Assembly (NCBI RefSeq): GCF_030285665.1
Contig: NZ_CP127295.1
Span: 2,356,001 to 2,420,000, forward strand
Direction of reading: 5' to 3'
DNA from: Amycolatopsis mongoliensis
GTDB lineage: Bacteria; Actinomycetota; Actinomycetes; Mycobacteriales; Pseudonocardiaceae
Length of the DNA stretch: 64,000 bases
Shown here in pieces: positions 55,516 through 64,000 of this stretch (the first letter of the stretch is position 1; the number at the start of each line of letters is the position of its first letter). The notes under the pieces were generated by a model that was given only the letters and a program-made list of their open reading frames with translations, had not been told where the DNA came from and searched no databases. The translations under genes were made by a program, and so were the position numbers.

Positions 55516-58500
55516 CTAGAGACTCCCCTGCAGCGCGTCCCAGAACAACTCTCGTTCGCGCTTGATCAGCCCGTCGATCAGGGCTCGTTCTTCGTCGGTG
55601 TAGGTCCGGCCCTCGGCCTTCGCGAGCGCCTTCAGGTCGCGGCGGACCTCGTAGAGCGAGTGCTCGTACGCCGAGACATCGTCCAGCGCCTTGAGGTGGA
55701 GGCGCAGCTCGGCAACGTGCCCGTCGATGCGCACGCTCATCTGCAGGTCGCGGTAGCCGGCCGGAGCAGGGTTCGCGAAACGATCGTCGAAGTCGACGAT
55801 CTCCAGGTCCGGGTGCTCCGCGATCCGCGCCAACGCGGCGTAGGCGTCCTGCACGCGTTCGAACTGGATCATCGCGCCCGCGAGGTCGACGAGCCGCGAC
55901 GCGTCGCCGTCGTAGTTGGTGTTGATCTTGTCCATGGCGCGGCCCTCGGACTTCGGTCCGGGCCGGAACCCGGCGTGGCCACCCGTTTCCCCCGCCAGCG
56001 GCGGCAGGATCTCCTTCAGCTTGGCGTCGGCCCGCGCCGCTTCCGCGTAGCGCTCGGCGAGGTACTCCCGCGTGTAGGGCTCGTCCCCGGCCTTGCTGAG
56101 GTCGAACGCGGCCTGCCGGCGGTGCTCCTGGGGGTGCCCTTCCGCCTGGTCGATCACCTCGTGGGACGTCTCGGCCTGGTCCGGGGTGAGCGGGGTCGGC
56201 TCGGCGTCCGGGCCCACCGGTTCGGCGTCCGGGTCCGGGTGGTGCACCTCGTGCACGGCGTCGGCCAGGATCGGGATGGCCTCGTCGTGCACCAGCAGGC
56301 TGGCGATCGTCTCCGGCTTGCGCAGCAGCGACCGCGTCAGGAACTCGTTGGCCGGGTCGTGCAGGAGGTCCACCAGCTCCGGGTGCTCGGCCAGCCGCGT
56401 CCGGACGAACTCGCCGACCGGGCCGAGGTTCTGCGGGTTCCCTTCGTGGTCCTTGACGACGAGGTCCGTGGTGGCGCCGGCGAGCGCTTCGGCGACCCGC
56501 GGCTGGGCGAGGAGATCGTCGAGCCGGGACTGCTGCGGGGTGCTGCCGTAGCCGCCGTGCTCGGCCGTCCCGGCGTGCTCGGGCTGGATGTGCGCCTCGT
56601 CCGGCGTGCCGACGTGCATCAGCTTGATGCCCTTCGGCGGCTGCGGCAGGTGCATGAGGTCGCCGGACTGCGGGTCGATGAACGCGACGCCGTCGCGGGT
56701 GTGCACGACCATCGCGACGTGCCCGTACTCGACGCCGTTCGGGCCCTCGTACTTCACCGCGACCACGGCGTGGTGGTCGAGCGGCTGGTCGCGCATTTCG
56801 CGGATGACGTCGTCGTAGCTGCCGCGCTCGGAGAACGTCTCGCCGAACCGGCCCTCGATGTGCTCGAGCGTGCCGCGGGTGCCCATCTCGTGGAAGAGGA
56901 TCGGCTCGGCCGTCATGTCCCCGCCGCGCAGCCGGTCCATGTACGCCTCGGGCCCGCGCGTGCAGTTGGACATGTACCCGTTCTCCAGCGCGCCGGGCTG
57001 GTGGAAGCCCGGGTTGACCTCGCGCAGGTGCGGGTGCCGGTCCTGGACGTAGGCCGCGCGCTCGGCCGGCGTCGCGGCGCCGGCGTGGATGGCCGGCTCG
57101 GCCGGCGGGTTCGTCGCGCGTGCCAGATGCGAGTAGTCCGGCAACGCCTCGGGGACGTGCGGGGCTTCGGCCGTGCCGTCGAGGACGTCGCTGACCTTCG
57201 GGTGCTCCGGCTGGTGGAGCTGCTCCGGCTCGCCGAAGCCGCCGAGGCGTTCCATCAGCGCGGCCTGCCTGCGCCGTTCGAACTCGGCCGCGTTGTGGTC
57301 GTTCTCGGCGCGGCGCTCGGCCATCTTCTGCTGCGCGGCCTCGGGGTCGAGGTAGCGCGGGTGGCCGGGGCCGATCTCCTCGGCCTCGATGACCCACTTC
57401 CGGCGGCCTTCGGGCGTGATCTCCAGCCGTCGCTCGTGCACCAGCAGCTGGGTGCCGGGCGGCGACAGCGACTCGCGCTCGGACGGGTTCTCGGCGAGCT
57501 TCGAGATGTCGCGGAGGTTGTCCGACCGGACGTGCAGCTCGACGTCGTCGCCGAACTTGCTGGTGGAGAACTCGCTGGTCTTGATGGACGCGCTGGAGAA
57601 GGAGGGCTCGACGACCACGTCACCGGGGTTGTACGGCCCGGCGACGAGCTCGGCCAGCCGCGGGTCGCCGCTGACGTCGAAGGCGCGGATGGTTTCGCCG
57701 GACGTGCGCGGGACCTGGTTGAGGCCGTCGGTGATGGCGCGGGCGTTCGCCTGCGCGAGGTCGAAGCCGGGGTGGCCGGGGCCGCGGCGCAGGGCCTCGT
57801 TGACGTCGTAGGCGTACTCGCCACGGGTGTAGCCGTGGACCGCGACGGCGCCGTCGTCGGTCAGGGGCAGGCCGGCGGCGTCCCGGCGGGCGAGCGCGCG
57901 GTCGTGGATGTCCTGGTAGATGCGCTCGTCGCCGACCGCGCGGCGGATGCTCTCGTGGTCGGCCGGGGTCCCGCGGTGGTCGTCGTCGAAGAGGTAGCCC
58001 TCGTCGTGCGGCAGCCGTTCGGGCGCGGGGCTGAGCCGGTCGGTGATGGTCGGGGTTTCGTGCTGCCCGAGGGGCAGTTCGCGGATTCCGGTGGCGTCGT
58101 GCGGCAGCTCGGCGAGCCGCCCGGTGACGGGATCGGCGAACAGCACCCCGTGCTCGGTGTGCACGGCGGCGACCAGCCGCTCCCCGCCGGCGTGCTCGAA
58201 AGCGACGGCGGACCGCGCGCCGACGGGACGTTCGCCGAGATCACGCGCGACGTCGTCGAAGCTCCCCCGGCTGCTCCACGGCCCGTCGAGGCGCTCACCG
58301 CGGGCGGGCCCGGCAACGACGTCCTCGCCGTTCATGCGCCGGTCGAAGGCGGTCATCGACTCGGCGGCGTTGGTCCGGAAGCCGTTCTCGAGGGCATCCG
58401 GGCCGTAGTGGTTGCGGGTGTTGACCGCACCGAGCTCGGGAACGGCGTCGCGGACGAGCCGCGCGTGCTGCTGCGGGGACTCGACGGACCCGGCGTGGAG

Positions 58501-61500
58501 CACGGGCGGGCCACCCGGCGTCAGGGGTTCGGCGAGCCGGGACCAGCCACCGTCGGGCTCCCTGGTGGCCGGCACGTGCCGCTCGGGCGGTGGCGGCGCA
58601 TCCGCGGGGTCGTCGCCACCGAGCAGCTTGAACAGGTCGCCGGTCGGCTTGAGGTGGGGGTACTCGGCGTAGAGCTGAGCGTCCTTTTCGGCCTGTTCGC
58701 GCTCGAAGCGCTCTTCGTCGGCACGTTCGGCGGCCCGGCGCTCCTCGATCGCGTCCAGGGTGTCCCTGCGATACCGCGGATCCCCCGGCGCGATCTCTTC
58801 GGCGTGCACGATCCACTGCGGCTGGTCCCGGGCACCCGGGCGGTTCTCGAAGTCGGGGTGCTCGGGGTGCCCGGGGCCCATTTCGACCCTGGTGACCTCG
58901 AACTGCGACCCGGCCTTGAAGAGCACCTCGCGCTCGCGCCCGATGCTGGCCATCGACTCGACGTCGCGGCCGGTCCTGGACTCGATCCGCATCTCGACCT
59001 CACCGGCGAAGGTGCTGCGCGGATGCTCCGCGTCGACCTTCGACGAGCTGAGGAAGGAGGGCTCGGTGATGTGCGCGCCTTCGTGGAAGCGCCCGAGGAA
59101 GGCCTGGAGCCGCGAGGGGTCCCGCTGGAAGTCGACCCGCCTCGAGACGGTGCCCACGTGCGGAGGCATCTCGTTGAGCCCGGAGACGAGCGCCCCGGCC
59201 TGCGGAGCGAGGTCGACGAGTTCAGGCCCCCCGAGCCGGAGGGCCCGGTTGAGCGGCCCGACCATCTCGTGCCGCGTGTAGGCGTGCACCGCGAAGGCAC
59301 CGTCGTCGGACATGCCGGGGTGGAACTCGTCCCGCTTGGCGAGCGCCTCGCGGAGGACCTGTTCGTGGCGCCACTCGCCGGTCTCCGGGCTTTGCCGCCC
59401 GGAGTCCATGAAGGTGTCCTCGATCCGCGCGATACCGGCGGGGTCCTGGGTCCGGAACCCGGGATCGGCGAGGTAGGGCTCGTCGGGGAGCTGGCCGGGT
59501 TCTTGATCGTCTGGGTGATCCTGCTCGGTCGCGTGCTGCTCGGCGTCTTCGGCGTGCGGCGGGCCGTCGGCTTGCTCTGCATCGGGAGGCTGTTCCGCTG
59601 CCGGCGCCTGCTCGGCCGGTTCGTGCTGCTGCCCGTCGAGCGGGCGATCGTGCCCAGCGGGTTGCTCGGAGCCGTTCGGCTGTTCTGCCGGCCGTTCCTG
59701 CGGAAGTGCGTGTTCAGCAGGCCGTTCGGCGGCGGGCGCCTCCTGCGCGGCCGGCCGCTCTGCAGCGGTCGGCTCTTGCCCATTTCGCTGCTCGGCGGCG
59801 GTCGGCTCGTGCGCACCCGGCTGCTCAGCGGCGGCCGGCTGTTGCGTTGCGGCCGCGTTCTGGTCGCCCGGCTGCTCGGCGGCCGTCGGCTCCTGCGCAC
59901 CCGGCCGCTCCACGGCGGGCACCTGGTGCTCGACCGGCCGCTCCTGAACCGGGGCGTGCTCGGCCACGGGCCCGTTCGGCTCCACCGGCCTCGTGGCGGG
60001 TCGGTGCTGGTCGAAGGGACCCTGCGGACCGCGGGGAAGGTGCTCCTGCGCCGGGCCGAACCACGGCGGCGGAACCTGCGGCGGCCCCATCGGACGCGGC
60101 GGCCCCAGCCGCGGATCGTGCGGCGGCATCGGTGACCGGCCAGTCGGCGGCAGCGGCGGCCGTCCGCCCGGATGCGGACCCGGCCCCTGCGGCCCACGCG
60201 GCTGGTTCGGATACCCCGCGGGACGCTGCCCACCGGGCATCCCCGGATGCTGCGGGCCACCCTGCGGTCCTGCCGATGGCCGCGACGGCATCCGCCGCGG
60301 ATCGTTCGGAGGCAGCCCACCCTGCGGCGGCTGCCCACCGTGAGAGGAAGGCCCACCCAACGGAACCTGACCCCCCGGCGGCCGCTGCCCACCGTGAAGC
60401 GGCTGCCCGCCCTGCGCTTGCCCACCGTGCGGCTGCCCGCTCTGCGAGACCTGGCCACCCTGCGGCTGACCGTGCGCTTGCCCACCGTGCGGCGGCTGGC
60501 CGCCTTGCGGCTGCCCCCCGGGCGATGGCTGATTGCCCTGCGGCCACCCACCGGGTGGCAACTGCCCGCCTTGCGCCTGCCCACCGTGCATCGGCCAGCC
60601 ACCTTGCGGCTGCCCGCTGTGGGGCGGCTGCCCACCCCATGGCGCCAGTCCACCTTGCGGCTGCCCACCGCGAGGCGGTTGCCCACCCTGGTGCGGTTGT
60701 CCGCCCTGCGGCGGCTGCATCCCGTTCGGCTGGCCACCCGGCAGCGATTGGGCACCGTGCTGCGGCTGGCCGTGCTGAGGTTTCCCGCCCTGCGGCGGCC
60801 GCGCACTCGGCGGCTGACCGCCGGGCGGCATCCGGCGTGGGTCCTGTGGCGGCATCCGGTGCGGCTGCTCGTGCGGTGGCTGACCGCCGCGCGGAGGCAT
60901 CGGTGCCGGTCCGCCTGGGCGCGGACCTGGGCCGCCGGTACGTCCCGGACCGCCACCGCCCGGCATTCCGCCCGGTGGGGGTGGCGTGAATCCGCCCTGG
61001 GACGGCGCCTGCTGCGGCGACGGCCCGTTCTGGAACGGCGCCGTCCCCCCATCAGCCGCGAAGGGCTGGTTCGAGCCGCCCGTGAAACCGGCCGCTCCCA
61101 CGTTGTCCTGGGGGCGTCCGCCCGTCTGGTGGCCCGGTTCCGGGACCGATCCCGGTGGGGCCATGCCGTAGCCGCCGTTCGACGGTGCGCCCGCCGAACT
61201 CGGCGTCGCGCCGTGCGACGGGACCGGTGACGCCGGCATCCCACCCGTCGAAGGCGCGGATCCGCCCACCGGCTGGCTTGGCGCCGGCGCTTGGTGCTGA
61301 GGTGCCGGACTCTCCGCGGCCCTCGCTTCGGCCTGCTGCTGGGGTGCTGGACCGTCGGCCGCCGCCCTGACCTCGGGCTGGTGCTGCGGACGTTCTGCTT
61401 GCTGGACGTGGTCGGCGCTCGGGCGCGGGCCGTCGGACTGCTGGGGCTCGTCCACCGGGTGCCGTGGCTCGACCGACTGGCGTTCCGGCTGCTGACCAGG

Positions 61501-62832
61501 CGCACCGTCCGCGCGCTGCTCGGGTTCGCGGCCGGCATCCGGCTCGGACGACGGTCCCCGCGCGGGTTCCTCGCCGCGCGACTCCGGCCGGGGCGACGGT
61601 TCTTCGCCCCGAGACTCCGGCTCGGATGCCTCGCGTCGCGGCTCCTCCCCGCGCGACTCGGGCTCCGACGACGGCTCTCGCGAGGGTTCCTCACCGCGCG
61701 ACTCGGGCTCCGACGACGGCTCCCGCCGCGGCTCCTCGCCCTGCGACTCGGGCTCACTCCGCGACTCAGGCTCCGAAGACGACCTCGGTTCCTCATCCGA
61801 GTCGCCCCCGGACCGAGACTCGCCCGACCCACCGGAATCCCCAGCACCCGGCTCCCGAGGAATGTTCGCCTCGTGAACCGAATGCATCTGCTCCTTGGTG
61901 CCCCCGACGGCACCTCCCACCGCCCCGCTGGAAGCCCCGGTCAGCAACTGCTCGGGCGTCAGAGACCCCAAATCCCCGGTGACCGCAGCCTGCCCGACGG
62001 TCTGCGCGACCCCCTCGACCGCCCCACGAGCCCCAGCCCGCATGGCCGCGTCCGCCACCTGACCACCGGCAGAATGCGAAAGCCCCTCGGTCGCCCCGCG
62101 CCCGATCGACCCCGAAGCCGCGCCGACGACTCCGCCGACCGCGCCCGAGATCGCCGCGTCCGAGGTCTTCGACCAGTCCCAGCTCTGGCGGTCGCCCTTG
62201 GCCATCTGCAGGCCCTGGATGCCGGCGTCCATCCCCAGGTTGATGGCCTCGTTCTTGAGGACCTCCATGCCGATCTTCTTGAGGCCCTGCTTGAGCAGCT
62301 TCTCCAGCAGCTCCTTCGCGACCTGCTTGAACCCCTGCTGCGCCAGCTTCTCGAGCAGCTGCCGGAACAGCATCTGCACGGTCATCCGCGTCGCGACCTG
62401 GGCCGGCGCGATACCTGCCGTCGAGCCGCCGAACGTCACCGCCGCCGCCGCGATCATCGCCGCGATCTGGGCCGCCAGCACGATCAGCGAAATGATGATC
62501 ATGTACTTCGTGTACTCGACGTCCAGCGCCGTCTGGTCGCACGAATCCCCGAGGGCCTTCGTCGCGTCGGCCAGCTGCTTGAAGTACGCCTCGTCGCCCT
62601 CGACGAACTTCTTCCACTGCTCCACGAACGCGTCGGCGCCGTCGCCGGTCCAGTTGTCGCGGATGCCGGACGCCGCCTGGTTACCCGCCTCCGATGCCGG
62701 GGCGATCGCCGAAGACGCCGTGTGCCACGCGTCGCGCAGCGCGCGCAGCTTGGTCTCGTCGCCCTCCGGCCAGCTTTCCCCGACGACGATCGGCAGCAGC
62801 CACTTGACCGCGTCGGGCATCTCCATACCCAC
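55516..62832 (-). CDS. Giant CpnT-like polymorphic toxin: ART, papain-fold, ART, papain-fold, RelA/SpoT-like
   Basis: The 2,438-residue protein has a CpnT-like WXG helical N-terminus (1-105; NWTGDGADAF), a membrane segment (about 110-132) and an Ala/Gly-rich channel-like region to about 315. Repeats of SEPESRGEEP type (345-440), Pro/Gly/Gln-rich repeats (about 610-910) and AEQP-type repeats (about 970-1100) follow. Effector domains: ART1 (about 1150-1350; R1231/R1232, FLSSS 1260-1264, E1300/E1302); papain-fold 1 (about 1466-1585; Cys replaced by Ala1489); ART2 (about 1625-1825; R1716, S-F-S-S 1744-1747, E1785/E1787); papain-fold 2 (about 1935-2070; C1957, H2038, D2053); RelA/SpoT-like (about 2255-2430; D2316, GYRDLQ 2359, E2375). 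GTG start 3 bp after the WXG gene. Confidence 0.85.
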   Translation of the reverse strand: MGMEMPDAVKWLLPIVVGESWPEGDETKLRALRDAWHTASSAIAPASEAGNQAASGIRDNWTGDGADAFVEQWKKFVEGDEAYFKQLADATKALGDSCDQTALDVEYTKYMIIISLIVLAAQIAAMIAAAAVTFGGSTAGIAPAQVATRMTVQMLFRQLLEKLAQQGFKQVAKELLEKLLKQGLKKIGMEVLKNEAINLGMDAGIQGLQMAKGDRQSWDWSKTSDAAISGAVGGVVGAASGSIGRGATEGLSHSAGGQVADAAMRAGARGAVEGVAQTVGQAAVTGDLGSLTPEQLLTGASSGAVGGAVGGTKEQMHSVHEANIPREPGAGDSGGSGESRSGGDSDEEPRSSSEPESRSEPESQGEEPRREPSSEPESRGEEPSREPSSEPESRGEEPRREASEPESRGEEPSPRPESRGEEPARGPSSEPDAGREPEQRADGAPGQQPERQSVEPRHPVDEPQQSDGPRPSADHVQQAERPQHQPEVRAAADGPAPQQQAEARAAESPAPQHQAPAPSQPVGGSAPSTGGMPASPVPSHGATPSSAGAPSNGGYGMAPPGSVPEPGHQTGGRPQDNVGAAGFTGGSNQPFAADGGTAPFQNGPSPQQAPSQGGFTPPPPGGMPGGGGPGRTGGPGPRPGGPAPMPPRGGQPPHEQPHRMPPQDPRRMPPGGQPPSARPPQGGKPQHGQPQHGAQSLPGGQPNGMQPPQGGQPHQGGQPPRGGQPQGGLAPWGGQPPHSGQPQGGWPMHGGQAQGGQLPPGGWPQGNQPSPGGQPQGGQPPHGGQAHGQPQGGQVSQSGQPHGGQAQGGQPLHGGQRPPGGQVPLGGPSSHGGQPPQGGLPPNDPRRMPSRPSAGPQGGPQHPGMPGGQRPAGYPNQPRGPQGPGPHPGGRPPLPPTGRSPMPPHDPRLGPPRPMGPPQVPPPWFGPAQEHLPRGPQGPFDQHRPATRPVEPNGPVAEHAPVQERPVEHQVPAVERPGAQEPTAAEQPGDQNAAATQQPAAAEQPGAHEPTAAEQRNGQEPTAAERPAAQEAPAAERPAEHALPQERPAEQPNGSEQPAGHDRPLDGQQHEPAEQAPAAEQPPDAEQADGPPHAEDAEQHATEQDHPDDQEPGQLPDEPYLADPGFRTQDPAGIARIEDTFMDSGRQSPETGEWRHEQVLREALAKRDEFHPGMSDDGAFAVHAYTRHEMVGPLNRALRLGGPELVDLAPQAGALVSGLNEMPPHVGTVSRRVDFQRDPSRLQAFLGRFHEGAHITEPSFLSSSKVDAEHPRSTFAGEVEMRIESRTGRDVESMASIGREREVLFKAGSQFEVTRVEMGPGHPEHPDFENRPGARDQPQWIVHAEEIAPGDPRYRRDTLDAIEERRAAERADEERFEREQAEKDAQLYAEYPHLKPTGDLFKLLGGDDPADAPPPPERHVPATREPDGGWSRLAEPLTPGGPPVLHAGSVESPQQHARLVRDAVPELGAVNTRNHYGPDALENGFRTNAAESMTAFDRRMNGEDVVAGPARGERLDGPWSSRGSFDDVARDLGERPVGARSAVAFEHAGGERLVAAVHTEHGVLFADPVTGRLAELPHDATGIRELPLGQHETPTITDRLSPAPERLPHDEGYLFDDDHRGTPADHESIRRAVGDERIYQDIHDRALARRDAAGLPLTDDGAVAVHGYTRGEYAYDVNEALRRGPGHPGFDLAQANARAITDGLNQVPRTSGETIRAFDVSGDPRLAELVAGPYNPGDVVVEPSFSSASIKTSEFSTSKFGDDVELHVRSDNLRDISKLAENPSERESLSPPGTQLLVHERRLEITPEGRRKWVIEAEEIGPGHPRYLDPEAAQQKMAERRAENDHNAAEFERRRQAALMERLGGFGEPEQLHQPEHPKVSDVLDGTAEAPHVPEALPDYSHLARATNPPAEPAIHAGAATPAERAAYVQDRHPHLREVNPGFHQPGALENGYMSNCTRGPEAYMDRLRGGDMTAEPILFHEMGTRGTLEHIEGRFGETFSERGSYDDVIREMRDQPLDHHAVVAVKYEGPNGVEYGHVAMVVHTRDGVAFIDPQSGDLMHLPQPPKGIKLMHVGTPDEAHIQPEHAGTAEHGGYGSTPQQSRLDDLLAQPRVAEALAGATTDLVVKDHEGNPQNLGPVGEFVRTRLAEHPELVDLLHDPANEFLTRSLLRKPETIASLLVHDEAIPILADAVHEVHHPDPDAEPVGPDAEPTPLTPDQAETSHEVIDQAEGHPQEHRRQAAFDLSKAGDEPYTREYLAERYAEAARADAKLKEILPPLAGETGGHAGFRPGPKSEGRAMDKINTNYDGDASRLVDLAGAMIQFERVQDAYAALARIAEHPDLEIVDFDDRFANPAPAGYRDLQMSVRIDGHVAELRLHLKALDDVSAYEHSLYEVRRDLKALAKAEGRTYTDEERALIDGLIKRERELFWDALQGSL
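60195..60915 (-). repeat. GC-rich repeats coding Gly/Gln/Pro/His units in the toxin linker
   Basis: This part of the toxin gene is a degenerate tandem array of 12-24-base units coding GGQPQ, GGQPP and GGQAQ motifs. Such DNA can expand or contract by slippage, altering linker length without changing the frame. Confidence 0.8.
61512..61800 (-). repeat. Tandem repeats coding SEPESRGEEPxRE units
   Basis: Several 39-42-base units encode SEPESRGEEPRREPS-like segments (residues about 345-440 of the toxin). The charged, disordered stretch follows the channel-like N-terminal region and precedes the Pro-rich linker. Confidence 0.8.
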
Positions 62833-62835
62833 GGG

Positions 62836-63159
62836 TCATTGCCCCTTGCCGAGCTGCGAAGTCACGTCTTCGTCGGCGCCCGACAGCGCCTTCATCGACT
62901 TGGCGACGTTCTGCTGCATCCCGCGCAACCCCTGCACGAGGTTGGCGAAGCCTTCGACGGCGCCCTGCGCACCGGGCACGTAGTCCTTCGCGAACTCCTT
63001 GCCGGAGTCGTCGCCGCCCCAGCACTCGCCTTGCGCGTCGAGGGCGCCCCGCAACGTCTTCAGCGCGCTGTCCAGCCCGTCCGCCGCCGTGGTCAGGCCG
63101 TTCGACGCGCGCAGGACGGCGTCGGGTTCCGCGGTGAACCCGGAGCCCCCTCCGGGCAT
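62836..63159 (-). CDS. WXG100/ESX-family secreted protein
   Basis: The 107-residue protein is two helices separated by a W-x-G turn (GECWGGDDSGKEFAKDYV near residues 44-61), the fold of type VII secretion substrates. A YxxxE-like export signal is not clear; the C-terminal end reads DEDVTSQLGKGQ. It overlaps the YbaB-like gene by one base and the toxin GTG follows after 3 bp. It probably partners the toxin's WXG N-terminus for secretion. Confidence 0.88.
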   Translation of the reverse strand: MPGGGSGFTAEPDAVLRASNGLTTAADGLDSALKTLRGALDAQGECWGGDDSGKEFAKDYVPGAQGAVEGFANLVQGLRGMQQNVAKSMKALSGADEDVTSQLGKGQ

Positions 63160-63752
63160 CAGTCGCCCCTCGTCATCCAGGACGACGGCGGCTCCTCGTC
63201 CTCGTCGCGAGGCGGGCGGACGCGCTTCGGCGCCGGCTTGGGCGCGGGCATCGGCGGCGGCGGGACCTGCTCGTTGCGCAGGATCGACCCGGTGTCTTCG
63301 AACGACTCGGGCCGCGGCGCCGGTGCTTCTTCTTCGACGAACTCGGGGATCGGCGGCACCAGCCCGGCCAGCGACGGCGCGCCCTCGACGAGGTCCGCGA
63401 GGTCGGGCAGTCCCTCGGTGATCGGCGCCATGAGGTCCGCGATCTTCTGCTTGACCTGCAGCGATCCCTGACGCACCACCGTCTGGACGGTGTTCGCGAG
63501 CTGTGCGGGGGTCGTGCGTTCGAACGCGTTCGGCGCGAACTCGAGCTTCGCGAGGGTGCCACCGGCGTCGATCGTGGCGCGGACCAGCCCGTCGGCAGAA
63601 CTCACCTGAGCGGTGGTTTCCGCGGCCGCGGTCTGGGCGTCACGCAGCTGCGCGGTCTGCCGCTCGAAGTTTTCCAGGAGGGTGTCCATCTGGTCCTTCA
63701 TCGCGGCATTGCGTGCTTCGAGCCGTGCACGGTCGTCGCCCGCGGTGGTCAC
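63159..63752 (-). CDS. YbaB/EbfC-like protein at a type VII secretion locus
   Basis: The 197-residue protein has an N-terminal YbaB-type region (about 1-105): a coiled helix (ARNAAMKDQMDTLLENFERQ), then strands with VSSADGLVRATIDAGGTLAK and a helix. The C-terminal 90 residues are Pro/Glu-rich and disordered. YbaB-like proteins are frequent beside WXG100 genes in ESX loci and may act as chaperones or regulators there. The GTG start at 63752 heads the run of coupled genes; the 91-bp gap upstream probably holds the promoter. Confidence 0.82.
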   Translation of the reverse strand: MTTAGDDRARLEARNAAMKDQMDTLLENFERQTAQLRDAQTAAAETTAQVSSADGLVRATIDAGGTLAKLEFAPNAFERTTPAQLANTVQTVVRQGSLQVKQKIADLMAPITEGLPDLADLVEGAPSLAGLVPPIPEFVEEEAPAPRPESFEDTGSILRNEQVPPPPMPAPKPAPKRVRPPRDEDEEPPSSWMTRGD

Positions 63753-63843
63753 AGGTGCCCCCGGTGTCCCTCGAACCTACTAATGACTTCCCGTCACCCT
63801 AATGCCAATGGAGCAGTGACCGTGACCGGTTCGGGTGTTTGCC

Positions 63844-64000
63844 TCAGCGAATCGCGCGGCGTCGCGCCAGCAAGTACCCGGCTCCGCCGACCAGGTAGCA
63901 GACGGTCGCGGCGATGAGCAGGCCCGGCGCACGCCCGTCGTCCGGGACGACCAGCGCACCCAGCGAAACCGCCGCCACCTGCGTGATGTTGAAGAGCGTG
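63844..64000 (-). CDS. C-terminal end of a membrane protein (truncated by window edge)
   Basis: The minus-strand frame enters at the window edge and ends at a TGA at 63844-63846, giving 51 residues. They comprise two hydrophobic segments (NITQVAAVSLGALVV and GLLIAATVCYLVGGAGYLLA) and a basic end (ARRRAIR). This resembles the last two segments of an MFS-type transporter or another multi-pass protein. The rest lies outside the window. Confidence 0.7.
   Translation of the reverse strand, partial: TLFNITQVAAVSLGALVVPDDGRAPGLLIAATVCYLVGGAGYLLARRRAIR

Noticed and set aside
55363..60135. 1,590-residue plus-strand frame opposite the toxin
   Set aside because: It shows mirror-type low complexity and has no ribosome-binding site or motif; the toxin frame explains the region.
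60195..60915. CRISPR-like array
   Set aside because: The units are short, degenerate, in frame and coding; there are no spacers and no cas genes in the window.

Overview
The window is high-GC actinobacterial DNA, most likely from the family Pseudonocardiaceae and probably an Amycolatopsis (inference from gene content, not a database match). It covers the chromosomal replication origin. On the minus strand run dnaA, oriC, dnaN, gnd, recF, a DUF721 gene, gyrB, gyrA and a DUF3566 gene. On the plus strand run rpmH, rnpA, yidD, yidC, jag, rsmG, parA and parB, with four parS sites around rsmG. Beyond parB the order GNAT, cwlM-type amidase, trxA, trxB, anti-sigma, sigM, pseudokinase, murJ, DUF6049, NUDIX, pcnA matches the corresponding mycobacterial block (Rv3907c to Rv3916c). 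The pseudokinase is fused to MurJ in Mycobacterium but separate here.

Region by region: 1-1649 holds accessory genes (a small hypothetical, a DUF5753 regulator, a decayed phosphotransferase). 1650-8454 is a 6.8-kb integrative element inserted in the 3' part of tRNA-Ile(GAT), bounded by perfect 46-bp direct repeats. It encodes a tyrosine integrase, an excisionase, a RepSA-like initiator and a regulator/monooxygenase pair, but no transfer gene. 8536-20477 is the gyrA-to-dnaA block with oriC at about 18.03-18.87 kb. 21052-27212 holds the rpmH-to-parB genes. 27292-44287 holds cell-wall, redox and sigma-factor genes. 44389-46590 holds an orphan histidine kinase and a methyltransferase.

46591-63752 is a tightly coupled minus-strand run of eight genes and the most unusual part of the window. 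A YbaB-like gene and a WXG100 gene precede a 2,438-residue CpnT-like polymorphic toxin. The toxin carries two R-S-ExE ADP-ribosyltransferase domains, two papain-fold domains (one without its Cys) and a RelA/SpoT-like C-terminus. A 144-residue candidate immunity protein follows. Then come four genes in mirror order: TNT-like, ADP-ribosylglycohydrolase-like (pseudoenzyme), ADP-ribosylglycohydrolase (one dead and one intact domain), TNT-like. The contents all point to NAD+/ADP-ribose chemistry: making, hydrolysing or mimicking ADP-ribosylation. The last 157 bases hold the end of a membrane protein gene.

Limits: all assignments come from reading the sequence. No alignment or profile search was run, so residue equivalences to known enzymes rest on recalled motifs.
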